11,109 nt of DNA from Prevotellamassilia sp. (GTDB taxonomy: Bacteria; Bacteroidota; Bacteroidia; Bacteroidales; Bacteroidaceae), in the NCBI GenBank assembly GCA_009775705.1, contig VSQE01000080.1, positions 1 through 11,109 of the forward strand. Reading direction: 5' to 3'. Under the pieces are notes generated by a model. It made no database searches. It was not told the origin of the DNA and saw nothing but the letters and a program-made list of their open reading frames with translations. Numbering within the stretch: the stretch's first letter is position 1; every line of letters begins with the position of its first letter. Positions 6,996 through 11,109 of this stretch are shown here, piece after piece. The translations under genes were made by a program, and so were the position numbers.

Positions 6996-8258
6996 CTAAA
7001 CGTGAAGCGTCTCGGAATCTTTTTCGGGGAAGAGCAGCGAGCTGTCGCCGTAACTCAGGAATCGGAAATCATGGTCGAGAGCATATTCATAAAGAGACCG
7101 CCAGTTGCGCTCACCGATGAAGGCTGCAACGAGTAGCAATAGGGTGCTTTGCGGCTGGTGGAAGTTGGTGACGATGGCTTCGACTACATGATAGCGGTAG
7201 CCTGGAGCAATGATGATCTGTGTGGCAGCATGAAGAATCTCTAATTGATGACGGTCCATGTAGTCCAGAATTTCCTGTAAGGCCTGCGGAGAAGTGAGCG
7301 CAGGTCCATCGCTGTCGTTGGCCGGCTCGTAGGGAAGCCATTGTGGCACGCGGATATCTTCCGGAGCGGTATCGGGCTGTTTGTGCAACTGTGTGCCGAT
7401 ATAGTAGAGGCTTTCGAGGGTACGGACCGAAGTGGTGCCTACAGCGATACATTTCCCTCCGTGGGCCAACAACCGCCGAATAATATGGCGGCTGACAGCG
7501 ATCCATTCGGCGTGCATGGTGTGGCCTTCTATCTCTTCGCTCTTGACGGGCTTGAAGGTCCCGGCTCCCACGTGCAAGGTGATTTCCGCGCGTTCTATGC
7601 CGGCACGGTCCAGGGCATCGAGCACACGGGGCGTGAAATGGAGGCCGGCGGTGGGTGCCGCCACACTTCCTTTCACTTTTGAATAGACTGTTTGGTAAGT
7701 GCGCAAGTCGGCTGCTTCGGTGGCGCGGTTCAGGTAGGGAGGGATGGGCAGCTCGCCGATAGCTTCGAGAATCTCAGCAAAGGAGATGCCGTCATCAGCC
7801 CAGTCGAACCGGATTTCGTGTCCTGTTCCACACTGTCCGATGCGTTCGGCCGTAAGCGATACAGGCTTTCCGTTTACTTCTATCCGGCGAAGCAGTTTTC
7901 CCTCTTTCCATTTTTTCAGGTTGCCGACAAGGCAGGTCCATGTCACGCTACGAGTCTGTGCAAACGATTGCTGATAGTCGGAGGGACTATGGGGTTCCAG
8001 ACAGAACACTTCTATAAGGGCACCGGTATCTTTCTTAAAGTGCAGACGGGCCTGTATGACTTTCGTATTGTTGAAGACCATCAGTTTTCCGGTCGCGAGG
8101 AAACTGGGCAGATTCACGAAAGTATCTTCCGTAATCTTTCCGTCCCGATAGACGAGCAGTTTGGACGAGTCACGCTCGCTTTTGGGATATTTGGCAATAC
8201 GTTCATCGGGGAGTTCGTAAGAGTAGTCCTTGATTTGTATGTGTTTTGTCTGGGTCAT
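6996..8258 (-). CDS. queA: S-adenosylmethionine:tRNA ribosyltransferase-isomerase (long QueA type)
   Basis: QueA transfers and isomerises the ribosyl group of S-adenosylmethionine onto preQ1 in tRNA, making epoxyqueuosine at the wobble position of tRNAs with GUN anticodons. The motifs are clear: DYSYELPDERIAKYP (11-25), KLMVFNNTKVIQARL (58-72), GSVAAPTAGLHFT (197-209), LHVGAGTFKPV (228-238), VGTTSVRTLES (273-283), TNFHQPQSTL (364-373) and FLSYGD (400-405). At 420 residues it is longer than E. coli QueA (356), mainly through an insertion at about 286-330. I chose the ATG at 8258 over an in-frame start 66 bases upstream: the family N-terminus begins here, and a TATCTTTG promoter element lies inside the upstream extension. 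It may be a second, divergent QueA paralogue in this genome, which the window cannot show. Confidence 0.93.
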   Translation of the reverse strand: MTQTKHIQIKDYSYELPDERIAKYPKSERDSSKLLVYRDGKITEDTFVNLPSFLATGKLMVFNNTKVIQARLHFKKDTGALIEVFCLEPHSPSDYQQSFAQTRSVTWTCLVGNLKKWKEGKLLRRIEVNGKPVSLTAERIGQCGTGHEIRFDWADDGISFAEILEAIGELPIPPYLNRATEAADLRTYQTVYSKVKGSVAAPTAGLHFTPRVLDALDRAGIERAEITLHVGAGTFKPVKSEEIEGHTMHAEWIAVSRHIIRRLLAHGGKCIAVGTTSVRTLESLYYIGTQLHKQPDTAPEDIRVPQWLPYEPANDSDGPALTSPQALQEILDYMDRHQLEILHAATQIIIAPGYRYHVVEAIVTNFHQPQSTLLLLVAAFIGERNWRSLYEYALDHDFRFLSYGDSSLLFPEKDSETLHV

Positions 8259-8278
8259 CGTGTTTATGTTTGCACCCG

Positions 8279-8286
8279 CAAAGATA
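8279..8286 (-). promoter_or_regulatory. queA: Bacteroides-type -7 element for queA
   Basis: The minus strand reads TATCTTTG, an exact TAnnTTTG match, 20 bases upstream of the chosen queA ATG. A TTTG at 8306-8303 lies 16 bases further upstream, somewhat closer than the usual 19-21 base spacing of the -33 element. The position argues against the longer in-frame start of queA. Confidence 0.6.
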
Positions 8287-8505
8287 CACAGAAATTCCCT
8301 ACCAAACCGTATGGACGGAGCCAAATCGGAAATAGAAAAAGGAAGGACATGCGAAACTTATTTCATGAACAACCCCCCCAACAACCGACTTCTTCAGATA
8401 TTTTTTGTAATATTGCATTTACCAGTTGAGAGTAAGTTGGATTCTACACACAGAAGCTTTTTCTATTTTCAGACAATCAAGACATCCCCTTTGACGTTTT
8501 TTTTG

Positions 8506-8513
8506 TATTTTTG
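8506..8513 (+). promoter_or_regulatory. Bacteroides-type -7 element for the TPR-rpe unit
   Basis: TATTTTTG matches TAnnTTTG and lies 88 bases upstream of the TPR-gene ATG. The only nearby TTTG (8490-8493) is 12 bases away, too close for a standard -33 element. If used, transcription would begin near 8520 and give a leader of about 80 bases. Confidence 0.5.
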
Positions 8514-8518
8514 CAGAA

Positions 8519-8575
8519 GACAGGCAGCGCTCGGCAATTTACGAGTAAACTTGCCTTGCGTTCATTAGCCCTGTC
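8519..8575 (+). promoter_or_regulatory. Foldable 5' leader of the TPR gene
   Basis: Within the probable leader, GGCAATTTA (8533-8541) can pair with TAAACTTGCC (8546-8555) around the loop CGAG, giving nine pairs with one bulged C. An outer pair, GACAGG (8519-8524) with CCTGTC (8570-8575), would close the whole structure. It matches no riboswitch class that I know. It may affect translation or mRNA stability; this is inference from complementarity only. Confidence 0.35.
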
Positions 8576-8601
8576 TTTGCTTCTTCCAATACAGAATTTA
8601 C

Positions 8602-10317
8602 ATGACGGTTCTATACTTCTTCGTGCCATTATTTTTGTCCTCGCTGGTCCTCAACTTATATTACTTTCGGAAAAGCCGCCACTCATCCGGACCAAAGGAG
8701 ATCCTGTCTGCGAACGTTCTTATAGAAACGCTCCTGCACCGCCTGAACTGCAAGCCCGAAATAAGCGAAGACTCGGAAATCCGCAGCTACAAATTCAAGT
8801 ATCAGAGCGGGCTGTTCATCCTACAGCCTTTGCCGGACATGCACAAGGCTTACCTCAAATTCCTGTATATCGGCGAATGCGATCTGGAAAAACTGGACTG
8901 CATGCGTCAAGTATGCAACAACTGTAACCTGCACGACAAGCATCTGAAGGTGGCCTACACCTTCAATCCGGAAGAAGGAAAGACGTATGCCCACATTCTG
9001 GGCGAAGTGATGCTCAATACGAGCGCCGATACCATATTGCCGGATCTGGAATTCCGGCTACAGGAATGCTTCTCTATGCGGAACCTATTTTCCTCACTCA
9101 TGCAAGACATGGAAAAGGAAACGGACCGAACCGATACCAGCGATCACGAAGCCGAAAACATATACAGGCAACGCGAGGATTTCCTGCACAACGAACTGGA
9201 AATAGCCTATTACGAAAAAAAACGACTTCCCCGTCTCAACGAGACGGAACACCTCACACTGGGCCAGCTCATAGCCACATTCTTCAAAGAGAAAGCAGGC
9301 GCCCCCATCCAGTTGGAAATTATCACCCATGAACTGAAACTCCTGACTGAAATAGAAGACATCCAGAACTTCGATCTTCTCTCTCCCCTTATTTTCGGAG
9401 AAGGGGAAAATGCCGTTTTCGTACGGAACGATGCTACCCTTATACTGACTTATCAGACCACAGCACTTCCGGAACCCCGCACACTGCACATTGCCCTGCA
9501 CAAGGAAGGTTTTACGAAGGAAACGCTTTACGTGCGTCTCACCGTCTGCCTGCCTGCCACTGCCCCCGACATCAGCTCCTCCCTGCTCAATCCTGAAAAC
9601 AAAGCCACAGCCTACAGCTTCATTGCGGCATACGACCGAATCCCGGCAGAACAGCTCCGCAACGAGTTTCAATACATGTGGCAGGACGCACAGGAAAAGA
9701 CTACCGAGGGAAAAACCGACGAACTTACGGACGAACAACGGATCATACAATATTGCACCTACCCTGACGTGGCTGCCAACCTCTACCGGGGCCGTAGCCT
9801 GATGCGGCAGAAACGCTTCTACGAAGCCCTGCTCCATCTGGAAAATGCCCAGAAAATTCTGAACGACAATTTCCACATCCTGCATTCGTCCTACAAAGAG
9901 AAATTCTACGAACTGTGCCATTACATAGGACAATGCTATTGCCAGCTGGGGCTATACAGACTGGCCTACTACTATCTGGACATAGCCTTCCCGCAAAACA
10001 ACATACGCTACACCGAAGAGTATGTCAACTGTCTGGTCTACTCGGACGATTTCAGATCTCTGCCGCTCGTGACAAATCTGCTGGAACAGGTGGAAGGCAA
10101 ACTCGAAGAAAGCGATGAAGAACCGAGCGAAAAGATCCGTTCCTTCCACAACTTCCTGCGCCGTCGCAAAATATCTATCTATCTCCGGCTGAACTGTCTG
10201 GAACTGGCCGAGGAAATACTCAAACCCATGCTCGACGATCCGGATTGCAGCGACTACGCCCTTAACGAACTGGCCCGTATACAACGGCTCAGAAAAGAAA
10301 ACAATACTCCTTCCTGA
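8602..10317 (+). CDS. Membrane-anchored TPR protein, probable YbjN/T3S-chaperone-like N-terminal domain
   Basis: This 571-residue protein starts with one hydrophobic helix (residues 2-22) followed by basic residues (RKSRH), so it is probably an inner-membrane anchor with a cytoplasmic body. Residues about 35-165 resemble the YbjN / type III secretion chaperone-like fold: helix, then the strands RSYKFKYQSGLFILQP and KAYLKFLYIGE, then CNNCNLHDKHLKVAYTF. A second, unrecognised region spans about 215-345. The C-terminal part contains TPR-like helical hairpins at about 390-420 (LYRGRSLMRQKRFYEALLHL), 433-465 (HYIGQCYCQLGLYRLAYYYL) and 520-545 (YLRLNCLELAEEIL). TPR proteins act as scaffolds; the partner is unknown. 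rpe follows after 31 bases, so they are probably cotranscribed. TPR and anchor are fairly secure; the YbjN-like call is tentative. Confidence 0.85.
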   Translation: MTVLYFFVPLFLSSLVLNLYYFRKSRHSSGPKEILSANVLIETLLHRLNCKPEISEDSEIRSYKFKYQSGLFILQPLPDMHKAYLKFLYIGECDLEKLDCMRQVCNNCNLHDKHLKVAYTFNPEEGKTYAHILGEVMLNTSADTILPDLEFRLQECFSMRNLFSSLMQDMEKETDRTDTSDHEAENIYRQREDFLHNELEIAYYEKKRLPRLNETEHLTLGQLIATFFKEKAGAPIQLEIITHELKLLTEIEDIQNFDLLSPLIFGEGENAVFVRNDATLILTYQTTALPEPRTLHIALHKEGFTKETLYVRLTVCLPATAPDISSSLLNPENKATAYSFIAAYDRIPAEQLRNEFQYMWQDAQEKTTEGKTDELTDEQRIIQYCTYPDVAANLYRGRSLMRQKRFYEALLHLENAQKILNDNFHILHSSYKEKFYELCHYIGQCYCQLGLYRLAYYYLDIAFPQNNIRYTEEYVNCLVYSDDFRSLPLVTNLLEQVEGKLEESDEEPSEKIRSFHNFLRRRKISIYLRLNCLELAEEILKPMLDDPDCSDYALNELARIQRLRKENNTPS

Positions 10318-10348
10318 CAACACAAACCTTTACAACTCACATACTATT

Positions 10349-10996
10349 ATGCCACTGATTTCCCCCTCACTGCTATCGGCCGACTTCGGTCATCTGCAAC
10401 GTGACATCGAAATGCTCAACAAGAGCGAATGCGACTGGTTCCACCTGGACGTAATGGACGGTGTGTTCGTCCCCAACATATCCTTCGGCTTCCCTGTCAT
10501 GGAAGCTATGGCCTGCCATGCCCAAAAACCTCTGGACGTGCACCTGATGATTGTCCAACCCGAAAAATTCATTCCACAGGTAAAGGCTTTGGGCGCAAAA
10601 GTAATGAATGTACACTACGAGGCCTGTACCCATCTGCACCGAGTCGTACAACAAATCAAATCGGAAGGTATGATGGCCGGTGTGACCCTCAATCCACACA
10701 CTCCCGTATCAGTCCTCGAAGAGATAGCTCCGGACCTTGATCTTGTGATGCTCATGTCTGTCAACCCCGGCTTCGGCGGACAGAAGTTCATAGAGAATGC
10801 CGTGGACAAGACCCGCCGCCTGCGCGAACTGTTGGACAGCAGACAGTCTGCGGCTCTCATAGAGATTGACGGAGGTGTAAACCGGGAAACCGGGCAGCGC
10901 CTGACGAAAGCCGGAGCAGATGTTCTGGTGGCCGGCAGCGCCATTTTCAATGCCCCCAACCCTCAAGAGGAAATCCACATCTTGCGTTCACTCTGA
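10349..10996 (+). CDS. rpe: Ribulose-phosphate 3-epimerase
   Basis: Rpe interconverts D-ribulose 5-phosphate and D-xylulose 5-phosphate in the pentose phosphate pathway, in the cytoplasm. The 215-residue TIM-barrel protein has the full motif set: ISPSLLSADFGHL (4-16), FHLDVMDGVFVPNISFG (31-47) with metal ligands His32 and Asp34, DVHLMI (63-68) with His65, VMLMSVNPGFGGQKF (133-147) binding phosphate, and IEIDGGV (171-177) with catalytic Asp174. The length is normal and all key residues are present. It starts 31 bases after the TPR gene and is followed after 20 bases by another start, which suggests one operon. Identification is secure. Confidence 0.97.
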   Translation: MPLISPSLLSADFGHLQRDIEMLNKSECDWFHLDVMDGVFVPNISFGFPVMEAMACHAQKPLDVHLMIVQPEKFIPQVKALGAKVMNVHYEACTHLHRVVQQIKSEGMMAGVTLNPHTPVSVLEEIAPDLDLVMLMSVNPGFGGQKFIENAVDKTRRLRELLDSRQSAALIEIDGGVNRETGQRLTKAGADVLVAGSAIFNAPNPQEEIHILRSL

Positions 10997-11016
10997 TTTT
11001 CGGAACCCCTACCCTC

Positions 11017-11109
11017 ATGAACAACTCTTGCCCCATGCTTGCTCCCCTGCTCTCCCCAAAGGAAACTTTCGATTTAATGCGCATCATAAAGAACTCGCGC
11101 CGCATACTT
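11017..11109 (+). CDS. Unidentified gene, 5' end only
   Basis: An ATG 20 bases after the rpe stop opens a frame that continues for 31 codons to the window edge (MNNSCPMLAP...MRIIKNSRRIL). The close spacing to rpe and the open frame support a real downstream gene in the same operon. An alternative start is the Met at codon 7 or codon 21. The visible part is too short for a family call. In Bacteroides, rpe is often followed by a ComEC-type competence gene, but the residues seen are not the hydrophobic N-terminus expected of one. Confidence 0.5.
   Translation, partial: MNNSCPMLAPLLSPKETFDLMRIIKNSRRIL

Larger units (their letters stand above)
8259..8601. other. Divergent intergenic region between queA and the TPR gene
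   Basis: This 343-base gap separates head-to-head genes. It holds the queA -7 element near its left end, the TPR-gene -7 element and a foldable leader near its right end, and about 170 bases (8310-8480) in between with no gene I can support. Plus-strand reading gives an open stretch across it, but that overlaps both promoters and encodes nothing recognisable. A run of seven C lies near 8383-8389. Confidence 0.6.

Noticed and set aside
8259..8324. N-terminal extension of queA by 22 residues to an upstream in-frame start
   Set aside because: The extension contains a TATCTTTG promoter motif, lacks family similarity, and the ATG at 8258 gives the expected QueA N-terminus.
8383..8389. Run of seven C as a phase-variation tract
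   Set aside because: It lies in non-coding sequence away from both promoters, and the run is short.
8230..8568. Plus-strand open frame across the queA-TPR gap
   Set aside because: It overlaps the queA start and both promoter motifs, its protein has no recognisable features, and it reads through the leader hairpin of the TPR gene.
9094..9933. Minus-strand open frame opposite the TPR gene
   Set aside because: The plus-strand protein has coherent domains and an operon context; the antisense frame shows no domain and no promoter.

Overview
The window reads as ordinary chromosomal sequence from a Bacteroidota member, most likely order Bacteroidales. The signs are promoter-like elements matching the Bacteroides -7 consensus (TAnnTTTG) upstream of four genes, starts that mostly lack strong Shine-Dalgarno sequences, a lipoprotein with a BspA-type leucine-rich repeat region, a long-form QueA, and a small periplasm-facing beta-barrel protein. 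I cannot name the genus from the sequence. No rRNA, tRNA, CRISPR array, insertion sequence or phage module was seen.

Layout: two divergent blocks meet at about 8259-8601. The left block, all on the minus strand, runs from 8258 down to the window edge at 1. In transcription order it holds: a long QueA-type tRNA ribosyltransferase-isomerase; a patatin-like phospholipase; an uncharacterised ATP-grasp-like protein; a lipoprotein with a transglutaminase-like domain and a leucine-rich-repeat region; a small outer-membrane beta-barrel protein; thiL (thiamine-monophosphate kinase); a possible 38-residue small protein; a YccF membrane protein; yaaA (peroxide stress); and the start of a DUF5131 (phage Gp37/Gp68-like) protein cut by the window edge. 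The right block, on the plus strand, holds a membrane-anchored TPR protein, rpe (ribulose-phosphate 3-epimerase), and the first 31 codons of an unidentified gene cut by the right edge.

Likely transcription units, inferred from spacing and promoter-like motifs: queA alone from a promoter at 8279-8286; patatin plus ATP-grasp from 6925-6932; lipoprotein, barrel and thiL (gaps of 42 and 12 bases) from 4804-4811, possibly continuing through the small ORF and yccF; yaaA plus DUF5131 (2-base gap), with no recognisable promoter of its own; TPR protein plus rpe plus the partial gene from 8506-8513. No strong intrinsic terminator was seen.

Most genes are conserved housekeeping or envelope functions. 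The less explained parts are the ATP-grasp/patatin pair, the TPR protein with a probable YbjN-like N-terminal domain, the yaaA-DUF5131 coupling, and the small ORFs around yccF. I found nothing that amounts to a clear new defence or mobile system.
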